NCBI GenBank assembly: GCA_031400955.1
Contig: JANNQW010000285.1
Location: 1-44,781, forward strand
Source: VFKE01 sp031400955
GTDB lineage: Bacteria > Verrucomicrobiota > Verrucomicrobiia > Verrucomicrobiales > Verrucomicrobiaceae
Reading direction: 5' to 3'
DNA length: 44,781 nt
Shown here: in pieces, positions 15,888 to 24,237 of the stretch
How the letters are laid out: each line of letters begins with the position of its first letter
Position numbering within the stretch: the stretch's first letter is position 1
Translations under genes and position numbers: made by a program
The notes under the pieces: model-generated
What the model was told of the DNA's origin: nothing
The model's database searches: none
The model's input: the letters and a program-made list of their open reading frames with translations, nothing else

Positions 15888-16549
15888 GCCACAACCTGGA
15901 AGACGACGGCTTTACAAACATCGCGAACTTCATCCCGCAATCAGTGCGCGACAATATCGTGGCGGCGATCGCCGCACCTTCGGGTGACCGTCAGCGCGGA
16001 CTGTTCACGAACCCCGCGATCATCCACTTGGCGCGTTCGCCATCCCTCTTGAATCTTCTGCGCGCGAACATGAACGGCGATCCGTTTCCTGTCCGTGCCA
16101 TTTATTTCGACAAGACAGAGGACAGGAACTGGTTCGTCGCCTGGCATCAAGATGTGACACTGGCCGTTCGGCAGCGGGCTGAAATCCCCGGCTTCGGCCC
16201 TTGGACTACGAAGGACAGCATCGAGCACGTCCATGCGCCTGAGGAAATCCTCAGCCAGATGCTCACGGTGCGAATCCATCTTGACGATGCCGATGAATCA
16301 AACGGCGCGCTATGCGTCATCCCCGGTTCCCACCGCCACGGAAAGCTCAACCCCGCACAAATCGCCGAAGCGCACGAATCGTCACCAGCGCATCTGTGCC
16401 GGGCCCGCGCTGGCGACTTGCTGCTCATGCGCCCGCTGTTGCTGCACGCATCACACAAGTCAGTGTCGCAGTCACAACGTCGCGTCTTGCACATCGAGTA
16501 TGCCGCGTTCAAACTACCGGCTCCGCTCGAATGGCACGACGCGGCATAA
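15884..16549 (+). CDS. Phytanoyl-CoA dioxygenase (PhyH)-family protein
   Basis: 221 residues of the Fe(II)/2-oxoglutarate oxygenase fold. The iron ligands are His88 and Asp90 in AWHQDVTL, with a distal His around 188 (PLLLHASHKS). An Arg for 2-oxoglutarate follows at 199-200 (SQRRVLHIEY). SNGALCVIPGSHRHGKL (139-155) is a hallmark of the family. The substrate cannot be told from sequence. The only start that keeps the whole domain is a TTG at 15884, which overlaps the ThuA stop (TTGA), so translation is probably coupled. A cytosolic oxygenase coupled to a secreted ThuA protein is an odd pair. Confidence 0.85.
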   Translation: MSHNLEDDGFTNIANFIPQSVRDNIVAAIAAPSGDRQRGLFTNPAIIHLARSPSLLNLLRANMNGDPFPVRAIYFDKTEDRNWFVAWHQDVTLAVRQRAEIPGFGPWTTKDSIEHVHAPEEILSQMLTVRIHLDDADESNGALCVIPGSHRHGKLNPAQIAEAHESSPAHLCRARAGDLLLMRPLLLHASHKSVSQSQRRVLHIEYAAFKLPAPLEWHDAA

Positions 16550-16589
16550 ATTTTCCTGCATTTCCAAGCTTCATCCCACCACACAACCC

Positions 16590-17822
16590 ATGCGCCTCCG
16601 CTCCTTCCAAGGTCTCGTTCCCATCCCTGACCAAGCCGCCGCCGTGGCCGCCGTGCCCTACGATGTGGTCAACCGCGAGGAATCGAAGGTGCTTGCGGCA
16701 GGCAATCCGGTAAGCCTCCTGCATGTTGATCGCGCGGAGATCGATCTGCCGGACTCGGTTGACGCCTACGATGCCCGCGTCTACGCGAAAGCAGCGGAGA
16801 ACTTCAAAATGCTCCAGCGCGATGGCGTGCTGGTGCGCGAAGCGGCTCCAACAATGTATCTTTACCGGCAGATCATGGGCAGCCACGCACAGACGGGGCT
16901 CGTTGCCGTGTGCCACATCGAGGACTACGAGAACGACATCATCCGGAAGCACGAGAAGACGCGCAAAGTGAAGGAGGACGACCGCACGCGGCTCGTCGAT
17001 GCGCTCAGTGCAAACACGGGGCCGATCTTTCTGACCTATCGCGATCACGCGGGCCTTCTGGCCTTGACGAAACACCACGAAACCAACGACGCGCCCATCA
17101 ACGACTTCACCGCGCCCGACGGCATCAGGCACCAGGCGTGGCGTTTGCCTGCCGAAACCTGCGCGAAGATCACGGCATTTTTTGAAAAAGAAATCCCCCT
17201 CGCCTATGTCGCCGATGGCCATCATCGCAGCGCCAGCGCTGCCCGCGTTGGCAGGGAACGCCGCGAGAAAAATCCAGCCCACACTGGCAACGAGAACTAC
17301 AACTGGTTCCTCAACGTCCTTTTTCCAGCGAGCGAATTAAAGATTCTTCCCTATAATCGTGTCGTGCGCGATCTGAATGGACGCACGATGGAACAGTTCC
17401 TGCATGAAGTGACGTCCATCTTTACTGTGACTCCGAACGGAAAAAAGGAACCCACTCAATCAGGCCAGTGCTGCATGCTGCTTGGCACCCAATGGCATCA
17501 GCTCGACTGGCAGCCCGCGACCAAAGCCTCGCCCGTGGATGCGCTCGATGTGGAAATCCTCCAGTCCAGCCTGCTGGCACCCGTGCTCGGCATTGTTGAT
17601 CCGCGCACCAGCGAGCGCATTGATTTCATCGGCGGCATCCGCGGCGTTGCCGAATTGGAAAAGCTGGTGAACGCCGGAAAGTTCGCCGTGGCCTTCAGCA
17701 TGCATCCCACCACGGTGACTCAGCTCATGGACATAGCAGATGCCGGCCAGATCATGCCGCCCAAAAGCACCTGGTTCGAGCCCAAGCTGCGCAGCGGTTT
17801 GTTCATCCACACCTTGGACTGA
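16590..17822 (+). CDS. DUF1015-family protein, possible serine kinase-like fold
   Basis: 410 residues of the DUF1015 family: AVPYDVVNREE near the N-terminus, GLVAVCHIEDYENDIIRKHE and GPIFLTYRDHAGL in the middle, then VADGHHRSASAARVGRE with Asp209-Gly-His-His-Arg213. The DGHHR signature is shared with ParB/SerK-type proteins, where it lies at the nucleotide site of a free serine kinase. A kinase role here is inference only. The start is the ATG at 16590 (MRLRSFQGLVPIP); the frame is open further upstream but overlaps the PhyH gene with no family-like sequence. The CNNM gene follows after 12 bases on the same strand. Confidence 0.85.
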   Translation: MRLRSFQGLVPIPDQAAAVAAVPYDVVNREESKVLAAGNPVSLLHVDRAEIDLPDSVDAYDARVYAKAAENFKMLQRDGVLVREAAPTMYLYRQIMGSHAQTGLVAVCHIEDYENDIIRKHEKTRKVKEDDRTRLVDALSANTGPIFLTYRDHAGLLALTKHHETNDAPINDFTAPDGIRHQAWRLPAETCAKITAFFEKEIPLAYVADGHHRSASAARVGRERREKNPAHTGNENYNWFLNVLFPASELKILPYNRVVRDLNGRTMEQFLHEVTSIFTVTPNGKKEPTQSGQCCMLLGTQWHQLDWQPATKASPVDALDVEILQSSLLAPVLGIVDPRTSERIDFIGGIRGVAELEKLVNAGKFAVAFSMHPTTVTQLMDIADAGQIMPPKSTWFEPKLRSGLFIHTLD

Positions 17823-17834
17823 CGGCACAGAAAG

Positions 17835-19067
17835 ATGAGTATTCTTCTTGGCGCGATCTTTCTTCTGCTGCTGACGGCAGCGGCGGGATTTTCCGCGCTG
17901 GAGACCGTGCTCTCACTGTTGCGCGACAACCCCAAGGACGAAGACAAGCCGCAAAGAGCCGAGATCGCGCGCAATCCCGTAGCACTTCTTAACGAGTCGC
18001 TGCTTTTTGGTGCCATCGCAAACTTGCTGCTGACAGCGCTTGGACTCTGGTTTGTGACAGAACCCCTGCGCGCGCTGGACGTAAATCCATGGCTTGGTGC
18101 CGCGCTCATGTTCGGACTCGGAATGTTCGCGGTGGAAATTCTGCCAAAGACCCTCGCCATTCGCGCGCCGGACCGAGTGCTGCGCTTCACTCTGCCTCTG
18201 TTGAAGCTATCCCAGCGATTTTTTTCGCCCGCCGCCGGTCTACTCACTCAGTCAAGTGACAGGCTGGTTCGCTGGCTCGCACCCAAACGGCTCAAGCCGC
18301 GACTGGGCCTGGCCATCGAAGAAATCGAGACGCTCATCGAGATGCGTGAGGAGCAGGGCGCGATCAGCACCGAAGATGCAACCGTGATGCAGGAGATCAT
18401 CAACCTCCACTCACAAACCGTGCGCGACTGCATGACGCCGCGAGTGGACCTGCCGCTCATGCCGCACAATGCGGATGACGCTGATGCCGCGCAGATGCTC
18501 CAGAATGCGCGATTCCGCCATGTGCCGGTATTCGACGAACGCGCGGATGCGATCACAGGACTGGTGGACACGGATGCCTGGAGACTCACAGGACGGCCCG
18601 ACTGGACTACCATCGCCCGCCAGCCGGTGTTCGCGCCGGAGACGATGCCTGTGCTGGATGCACTGCGACGTTACTTGCCCGATGCAGCTTCCGTCGTTGT
18701 CATCGTGGATGAATACGGCGGCTTCGAAGGTCTGCTAACGCGGCGCAATCTGGTCGAGCGTCTGCTAGGAAAAATTGCGCCCACCCGCAATACGGAGACA
18801 GCGGTGCAGCCCATCGGTAACGGCCGCTACCTTGTCAGCGGCAAGGCTCGAGTGGACGAGGTAAATCACGAGCTCGACGTCTCACTGGAAGCCGGCGGCA
18901 TCGACACCATTGGCGGCCTTATCTTCAACCGTCTCGGCTATCTGCCGAAGCCAGGCGAACAAATCGATCTCGACGGTCTCTCAATCAAAATTAGACGCAT
19001 CGCGCGCAATCGCATCCTCCAGATGGAAGTGCGCGTGCCTGTTGAAAATCCGGAGGATGCATCATGA
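17835..19067 (+). CDS. CNNM/CBS/CorC-domain membrane protein (hemolysin C type)
   Basis: 410 residues. A CNNM (DUF21) membrane domain of about 3-4 helices spans residues 1-130 (ILLGAIFLLLLTAAAGFSALE at the start and VEILPKTLAIRAPDR near 100-114). A CBS pair follows (about 195-320) opening with VRDCMTPRVDLPLM and containing VVVIVDEYGGFEGLLTRRNL. The CorC_HlyC domain at about 330-405 ends the protein (GTA-type linker replaced by GIDTIGGLIFNRLGYLPKPG). Related proteins move or control Mg2+ and other divalent ions; hemolysin activity is not implied. Its stop overlaps the start of the next gene by four bases (ATGA), so the two are coupled. Confidence 0.9.
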   Translation: MSILLGAIFLLLLTAAAGFSALETVLSLLRDNPKDEDKPQRAEIARNPVALLNESLLFGAIANLLLTALGLWFVTEPLRALDVNPWLGAALMFGLGMFAVEILPKTLAIRAPDRVLRFTLPLLKLSQRFFSPAAGLLTQSSDRLVRWLAPKRLKPRLGLAIEEIETLIEMREEQGAISTEDATVMQEIINLHSQTVRDCMTPRVDLPLMPHNADDADAAQMLQNARFRHVPVFDERADAITGLVDTDAWRLTGRPDWTTIARQPVFAPETMPVLDALRRYLPDAASVVVIVDEYGGFEGLLTRRNLVERLLGKIAPTRNTETAVQPIGNGRYLVSGKARVDEVNHELDVSLEAGGIDTIGGLIFNRLGYLPKPGEQIDLDGLSIKIRRIARNRILQMEVRVPVENPEDAS

Positions 19068-20026
19068 TCTGGGTCGCCTTAATCTTTTTTCTTGCGGCAG
19101 CCGCATTGCTCGCCGGCATCGAAAGCGCACTGATCGGCGTCAGCCGTGTGCGCGTGCGCCATGCCGCGGACGACGGTGACAAATTAGCGGCTCGTCTCGC
19201 GCAATTGCTGGAACAACGGCGGGAACTGCTCCGCGCTGCGATGACAGCGCATCATTTTTGTTCCATCACCGCTTTTGCCATCATTACGTTGCTCTGCCAG
19301 AGCTCGATCGGAACGTGGGGATTCCTCGTGGCGGCGGTCTTCGCAGTGCCAGTCTTCCTCATTGGTCTCGAGCTCGCGCCCAAGGCATTGTTTCGCCTTT
19401 TCCCATTTCGCACGCTGAGACGGCTCACCTTCGTTCTCACCCTGCTCCGGGCGACCACGCTGCCATGGCGCATCTTGGCACGCAAACCGATCGCCGCATC
19501 GACCGGTGCTCTCAATGCAGGATCCAGCACCGGAGTGCGCCTGCTCTCGGATAACATCATCTCGCTAAAACTCCTTCCGGAGAACGCCGCCACCCTGCTC
19601 GCGAACTACGCAGAATTTTCCGCGCTCAATGCACAGGATGTCGCGCTGCCGCTGGACGCGGTGAGCGCGATGCCTGCGGAAATGCCCCTCACTGCGATCC
19701 TGCAGATTTCAGCGCATAGCACCGTGCGCCATCATCCGGTGCTGGATGAAAACGGCAAAGTCATCGGTTTCCTCGACGCAGCAGGACTTCCGCCCGATCC
19801 GCCGCGCGACCGCTTCGTCCGTCAGTTCACGCAGCCGGCCCCGCATGTGGCCCCCGCCGATCCGGCGCTGCGCTGCCTGCAAGTCCTGCGCAAATCCGCC
19901 GCACCGTTGGCCACGGTTGCGAACGGTTCACCCCATGTCTCCTCGCTGGTGGTTCTCGATTCATTGCTCATCCGGCTGATGAACATTTCGGAACAAACAA
20001 AAATCCCCGCCCGGAAGCCGGCTTAA
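19064..20026 (+). CDS. Second CNNM-type membrane protein, CBS region reduced
   Basis: 320 residues. The start, MIWVALIFFLAAAALLAGIESALIG, and the stretch IGLELAPKALFRLFPFRTLRR around 100-120 are the CNNM membrane-domain hallmarks; Glu-Leu-Ala-Pro-Lys corresponds to the conserved ELxPK. After the membrane part only a shortened CBS-like region is visible (about 195-300: HHPVLDENGKVIGFLDAAGL), and the CorC_HlyC domain is missing. It is translationally coupled to the full-length CNNM protein, which suggests a heteromeric pair in which this subunit is the partner without the C-terminal domain. It is convergent with menD; the stops overlap by four bases. Confidence 0.82.
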   Translation: MIWVALIFFLAAAALLAGIESALIGVSRVRVRHAADDGDKLAARLAQLLEQRRELLRAAMTAHHFCSITAFAIITLLCQSSIGTWGFLVAAVFAVPVFLIGLELAPKALFRLFPFRTLRRLTFVLTLLRATTLPWRILARKPIAASTGALNAGSSTGVRLLSDNIISLKLLPENAATLLANYAEFSALNAQDVALPLDAVSAMPAEMPLTAILQISAHSTVRHHPVLDENGKVIGFLDAAGLPPDPPRDRFVRQFTQPAPHVAPADPALRCLQVLRKSAAPLATVANGSPHVSSLVVLDSLLIRLMNISEQTKIPARKPA

Positions 20027-21609
20027 CCCTGCCACGACTGCCAGAATGCCGCAGTCTGAGCAGCATCTGGACGAATCTCCCAGACGCAGCACGAAGCATC
20101 GTCATCACGCACTTCTCGTGAGTCCGTAAATAGACGATAGTCCATTCCCCACATCCGCGCCCAAGGCTCAAACGAGAACGTGTGCGGATTCTCCATGACG
20201 CGCTTCGCATCTGATGACATCTGATTGAGCCACGGAACGCGCGAGAAAATTTTCCCGCCACCATTGTTGATCACCACGATGCGGCGTTTCGCCGCCGGGA
20301 GCTGCGACAAAATCCATGGCGCATTCATGTCATACATCGCGCTCAGATCACCCACGATGAGCCACGCCTCCTTCGCGTCAGCGGAAACGCCCAACCAAGT
20401 GGACACCAGCCCATCAATGCCATTCGCACCACGATTGGCGAAGAACGCCGTGCCCGGATTCGCAATGTCCGCCGCGAGATTCCACTCTCGAATCGGAAGG
20501 CTGTTGCCGAGAAAGACGTTCGCACCCGAACCGATGAGCCGAGAAACATGACGCATCCACGCCGGCTCGGAGTTCGGAGCCGCTGCAAGTAGCGTGTCGA
20601 GCTTCTGTCCGAGGACCGGTGCAAACACCCCGGTATTGTCTGACTCCTGACCTCTGACTTCTGACTTCTCCAACATCCTCCACGGCACGACGCCGACTTT
20701 CTCCGACCTCGCCAGCCCGCGAAATGACGCTCGTGAAATTCCCAGCACGCTGATCTCCTCCTTGATATCGAGATCGCGCCACCAGCGCCACGAAGGAACT
20801 CCGCCAAGACGCAGCACGCGTTTGCAACTTGAAGCCTGCAGCATCTTCTCGCCGCCTCGCAGCATCAAGTGTTTCAGGGAATCCTCCGCGTGCAGATTCG
20901 CCGTCGCTTCTGCCACAACCGGAGCGTTGAGCCTCAAGAGAAAATCGCGTGCCGCCGGAACGTCGGCGGGATGCAGTCCGGACGCGAGCACCACGAGCGC
21001 GCCCTCTTCATCAAAAAACTCCCACCAGCACTGTTGATCAAACGTGAAAATTTTATCCATCTCAAATCCGCGCACCCTGCTGCCAGCTTGTGATTTTGTA
21101 TTTGTGACTGGCAAGTTCTCGATTCCTTCTTCCAGACGCACATTGAAATGCGCCGGCCCATCGGAGAGCCAGCCTCCATCGGTCATCTGGAATCCGCCGT
21201 CAGCATCACACTCAATCTCCACAATGCGCGAAACGTAATCTCCAAACATGCCCCGCTGTTCGATCGCCTGTGGCGCGCCACTCCCAGCGTAGCGGGAGGG
21301 ACGGTCTGCAGTAATGGCGACCAGCGGGAGGTTTTGATAGTGCGCCTCGATGATCGCAGGGAAAAGCTCCGCGACCGCGGTTCCGGACGTCGTCAATACT
21401 GCAACCGGTGCGCGGGCTTGCATCACTCGCCCCAGCGCAAAGAACGCGGCACTGCGTTCGTCGAAGAAATGGCGGATCGACGCACCCCTCTGAACCAGGG
21501 TGTCAATGATCGCCGCATTGCGCGCGCCCGCACAAACGCAGAATTCGCGCAAACCCAGCTCATCAACCTCATCAAGCAGGGCCCGGATGACTGCGGTGTT
21601 TCTGTTCAT
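20023..21609 (-). CDS. menD: SEPHCHC synthase (MenD)
   Basis: ThDP-dependent enzyme that joins 2-oxoglutarate to isochorismate. The catalytic Glu51 sits in HFFDERSAAFFALG. The central blocks TSGTAVAELFPAIIEAHYQN and LPLVAITADRP are clear. The ThDP motif begins GDLSAMYDMNAPW and ends at NNGGGKIFS (about residues 417-447). The start is the ATG at 21609 (MNRNTAVIRALLDEV); the open frame upstream lies inside menF and has no family sequence. 528 residues is a normal length. A stretch encoding KSEVRGQES is a heptamer-repeat insert (20641-20668). The menF stop is four bases upstream, so menF-menD form an operon. Confidence 0.94.
   Translation of the reverse strand: MNRNTAVIRALLDEVDELGLREFCVCAGARNAAIIDTLVQRGASIRHFFDERSAAFFALGRVMQARAPVAVLTTSGTAVAELFPAIIEAHYQNLPLVAITADRPSRYAGSGAPQAIEQRGMFGDYVSRIVEIECDADGGFQMTDGGWLSDGPAHFNVRLEEGIENLPVTNTKSQAGSRVRGFEMDKIFTFDQQCWWEFFDEEGALVVLASGLHPADVPAARDFLLRLNAPVVAEATANLHAEDSLKHLMLRGGEKMLQASSCKRVLRLGGVPSWRWWRDLDIKEEISVLGISRASFRGLARSEKVGVVPWRMLEKSEVRGQESDNTGVFAPVLGQKLDTLLAAAPNSEPAWMRHVSRLIGSGANVFLGNSLPIREWNLAADIANPGTAFFANRGANGIDGLVSTWLGVSADAKEAWLIVGDLSAMYDMNAPWILSQLPAAKRRIVVINNGGGKIFSRVPWLNQMSSDAKRVMENPHTFSFEPWARMWGMDYRLFTDSREVRDDDASCCVWEIRPDAAQTAAFWQSWQG
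20641..20668. repeat. Four tandem heptamers inside menD
   Basis: TGACTCC, TGACCTC, TGACTTC, TGACTTC follow without gaps (28 bases). On the coding strand they read as a charged Ser/Glu/Arg/Gln-rich insert between conserved MenD segments. Such degenerate TGACYYC tracts are typically intergenic, so their presence in an essential-type gene is notable. Confidence 0.7.
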
Positions 21610-21613
21610 GTTG

Positions 21614-22615
21614 CTAGACTCCGAACATTTTCGCCACCGCTTCGCGCTTCTGGCGCAGTTCGCGCCACTCGTGATCGAAGGCGCTACCGCCCACGATGCC
21701 GCAGCCGCAAGGCAGCTTGACCTCGCTCCCCGACCACGAGATGCCGCGAATGGCGACTGCACAGTGAAACTCGCCGGCATGGCGAAATCCAAAGGGCGCC
21801 CCAAAGAAATCTCCCGCACCCAGTTGAAGCCGATACTCCATCAACTTGCTTAGCGAAGGTTCGTCACGCGGCAGGCATCCCACCGCAGGCGTGGGATGAA
21901 GCAGTCGCACGAGCGCGGCATCATCACGGACATTCCGCAACACGGCAGTGAATCGGGTGCAAAAATGAGTCAGCCCTCCCGCCACGCTGATTTCGCGTTG
22001 ATCGCGCACGACATCACCAACTTGATTCAGAGTCTCCTCAAGGAAATTTGCCACCAGCTCATGCTCTTCAATTTCCTTCAAGTCGGTGGTGAAATCTTCC
22101 GCACCCGAAGGCTTGGCTGTGCCGGCCAGCGCCATCGTTTGCAAACTTGAACCCGTTCGGGTGAGCAACATCTCTGGTGTCGCGCCGAGAAGTCCTGCTC
22201 CGTCCTCGATGCGTGCGTAGACCCAGAATCCCGGCGGTGCATCGAACGCCCGACGCAGCAAAACGGCTGGATCGCCCTCGACTACCGTCCCGCATTCAGT
22301 CAGCACCGGAACCATCTTGCGAAGACGCTGCGCCAGCACGTCGCGGCGGATGCGGCGGAAGACCATCTTGAACCACTCGGTGCCGGGCATCTGCCAGGTA
22401 ATGCGCAAGGGTTTTGATGCCGGCAGGAAGCGGTCGAGATCAGCCGCGCTTTTAATTTCAAACAGCCGGGCCGGCACCTTCCACGGTTTCGCATCAGACA
22501 GCACAAAGTCATTGATGTAAAATGACGCGCTGTCAGATGGCGTCGCCGATTCCGTGAAGGGGCCTTCACCGATCCATGCGCTTCCGTCGGGAAGCCTGAA
22601 AAATGCCAGATCCAT
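21614..22615 (-). CDS. menF: Isochorismate synthase (MenF-type)
   Basis: Chorismate-binding-family enzyme that makes isochorismate from chorismate, the first menaquinone step. The conserved C-terminal core is present: GFWVYARIEDGAGLLGATPE (about 134-153), MALAGTAKPSG (165-175), LKEIEEHELVANFLEE, LVRLLHPTPAVGCLPRD and the final GCGIVGGSAFDHEWRELRQK. 333 residues is shorter than many MenF proteins, because the N-terminal half is trimmed. The alternatives, anthranilate or aminodeoxychorismate synthase, are less likely because menD follows by four bases on the same strand. Start ATG at 22615. Confidence 0.9.
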   Translation of the reverse strand: MDLAFFRLPDGSAWIGEGPFTESATPSDSASFYINDFVLSDAKPWKVPARLFEIKSAADLDRFLPASKPLRITWQMPGTEWFKMVFRRIRRDVLAQRLRKMVPVLTECGTVVEGDPAVLLRRAFDAPPGFWVYARIEDGAGLLGATPEMLLTRTGSSLQTMALAGTAKPSGAEDFTTDLKEIEEHELVANFLEETLNQVGDVVRDQREISVAGGLTHFCTRFTAVLRNVRDDAALVRLLHPTPAVGCLPRDEPSLSKLMEYRLQLGAGDFFGAPFGFRHAGEFHCAVAIRGISWSGSEVKLPCGCGIVGGSAFDHEWRELRQKREAVAKMFGV

Positions 22616-22734
22616 CGTGTTGATTACGAGTGTGACTGAACATCGGAGCGCCCCTTGGTCAAGTCATGCAGCACACGAGTGCGCAGTCTCCCTGCCGCGC
22701 TTGATGAATATCGCGAGAGTTTTAAGTGGGCGGA

Positions 22735-23490
22735 TTACCTTTGTCCCAAAAGCCCGCCAGTCACTGCACTGCTGCATGAAACACTGCGCTTCTTGAAGTT
22801 CAGCTTCATGAGAGAGTTGTCCTTGGAGGGTCTCAGATACTGATCGCCGGAACGAACATAATATGGACGTTCCATCAGCACTTCGTCGGATGGTCCGCGA
22901 TAATAAATGTCTTGAGCCCTGGCCGTGAAGGTGCCGTCAGGCGTGATAACCGTCACAGTGGCACCTGTGGCATGGGCAAGCAGGATCGGGCCGTTTTTAC
23001 CAGAACGCTTAAAACGAATGCTTTCGCTTTCGAGCAACACGAATGGCGATTCACAGAGGATCAACTGCCTATTGGGCTTCGTGGGCTCCATTCCCATAGA
23101 ATTTTTTGAAACCCATGTGAACGGATCAACCCAGGTCAGCGTGTAAGTCAGCCCATCAACGGCGGCTGAGGCACCTTTGCCGACGAGCGAACCAGGACGT
23201 GGCGCTTTCATGCCGCCGTTGGCATCGGATAGCTCAGCCTCGGTGATGAGAGAACTGTGAGGGATGCTCTGTCGCTCAAGCACACTAAGCTTCGGCCCCG
23301 GTTTGGCGGCCCAGGCTTTGAGTTGCTTCGTGGGTAAATGTGCCAGCGGCTGATCGCGCTTCGAAATGCTGTCGTGTGCACCGTTCACCGCTGCGGCTGA
23401 CCAGATGCCGGCACAGGGCGTGAGCCAGGGAAGTGAGAACAGGCAGGTTGCGCTCACAAAAATAATGCGACGAAGTTTATCCCGATTCAT
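22735..23490 (-). CDS. Exported protein, possibly LptA/OstA-like
   Basis: 251 residues. An N-terminal export signal is likely (KLRRIIFVSATCLFSLPWLTP followed by CAGIWSA); because Cys follows Pro rather than a lipobox consensus, I do not call it a lipoprotein. The C-terminal half carries beta-rich repeats (ATVTVITPDGTFTARAQDIY, then EVLMERPYYVRSGDQY) that resemble the OstA/LptA pattern of layered strands, but this is weak. It lies three bases downstream of the Lgt-like gene on the same strand, so the two are probably cotranscribed. A periplasmic or outer-membrane location is inferred. Confidence 0.65.
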   Translation of the reverse strand: MNRDKLRRIIFVSATCLFSLPWLTPCAGIWSAAAVNGAHDSISKRDQPLAHLPTKQLKAWAAKPGPKLSVLERQSIPHSSLITEAELSDANGGMKAPRPGSLVGKGASAAVDGLTYTLTWVDPFTWVSKNSMGMEPTKPNRQLILCESPFVLLESESIRFKRSGKNGPILLAHATGATVTVITPDGTFTARAQDIYYRGPSDEVLMERPYYVRSGDQYLRPSKDNSLMKLNFKKRSVSCSSAVTGGLLGQR

Positions 23491-23493
23491 GGC

Positions 23494-24237
23494 TCAAAGC
23501 TGATGGATCGCGGCTGCTTGTGCAAGCATGGATTTCGTCCGCCTGCGTAACATGCAGAAGCCGATGGCTGTTATCACCAGCGCGATGAATTGATAACCGC
23601 TGAGGCCGAAAAAAACCTTCGGCGTGTCGCGCATGAACTCGTGAAAGAAGCGAAACAGGCCGTAGGTGGTGAGATACAGAAAGAACAGCCGGTCGCGCAG
23701 CAGGCCACGACGTTGCAGCAGCAAAATGGTGATGAGCATCGCGATCTGGAACGCGCCTTCGACGGCAGGGGCAGGCCAGCGTGACATGCCAGTCACATCG
23801 CGTGCAGTAAACACACCTGCGGTCGGTTTGCCGAGGCAACAGCCGTTCAAATAGCAGCCGACGCGGCCCAGCAGGATGCCGATGGGCACGATCACGGCGA
23901 AGGCATCTCCCGTGGATGATTTGTAGCCGACGAGAAGCTTGGTGCCTTCCACACCTGCGTAGGCACCAAGCAATCCGCCGAGCACGGACTTGCCCGTGGC
24001 CCAGCGCAGCCAGCGATCAGGCTGCTGCCAATCGAGCCAGCCTTCCGCCAGCATGTAGGCGATTTTGGCCCCGGCGAAACCACCCACGAGCGCTCCGATA
24101 TAAATAAGCAACAGGCCGCTTTGCCCTTTGGAACGCCGATACCAAAACACCGCGCCAATAAGAATACCTGCTCCCATCATCGCAGCATACGCGGCGCTGC
24201 CGGTTATGAACTGATGTTGCGGCGCTGAGTTCAACAT
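23494..24237 (-). CDS. Lgt-family prolipoprotein diacylglyceryl transferase-like protein
   Basis: 247 residues, seven or so hydrophobic helices. The family landmarks are GKSVLGGLLGAYAG (82-95) and GRVGCYLNGCCLGKPT (124-139), where Arg125 matches the essential Arg of the Lgt signature. RWPAPAVEGAF (about 153-163) and LFRFFHEFMRDTP follow. Classical Lgt has GRxGNFxNxE at the signature; here Cys residues replace the Asn and Glu, so this belongs to a divergent Cys-containing subgroup often annotated as Lgt. Lgt moves diacylglyceryl from phosphatidylglycerol to lipoprotein Cys. The ATG overlaps the radical SAM gene stop by seven bases, so the two proteins are made together. Whether it is the cell's only Lgt is unknown. 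Confidence 0.8.
   Translation of the reverse strand: MLNSAPQHQFITGSAAYAAMMGAGILIGAVFWYRRSKGQSGLLLIYIGALVGGFAGAKIAYMLAEGWLDWQQPDRWLRWATGKSVLGGLLGAYAGVEGTKLLVGYKSSTGDAFAVIVPIGILLGRVGCYLNGCCLGKPTAGVFTARDVTGMSRWPAPAVEGAFQIAMLITILLLQRRGLLRDRLFFLYLTTYGLFRFFHEFMRDTPKVFFGLSGYQFIALVITAIGFCMLRRRTKSMLAQAAAIHQL

Noticed and set aside
16233..16589. Extension of the DUF1015 gene upstream to 16233
   Set aside because: Overlaps the PhyH gene and is Cys/Ser/Arg-rich shadow sequence.
21610..21819. N-terminal extension of menD to 21819
   Set aside because: It overlaps the 3' end of menF and has no MenD-like sequence; the ATG at 21609 is used.
22616..22734. Possible small gene between menF and the exported protein
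   Set aside because: Only 119 bases; plus-strand frames here run into the next gene and show no recognisable features.
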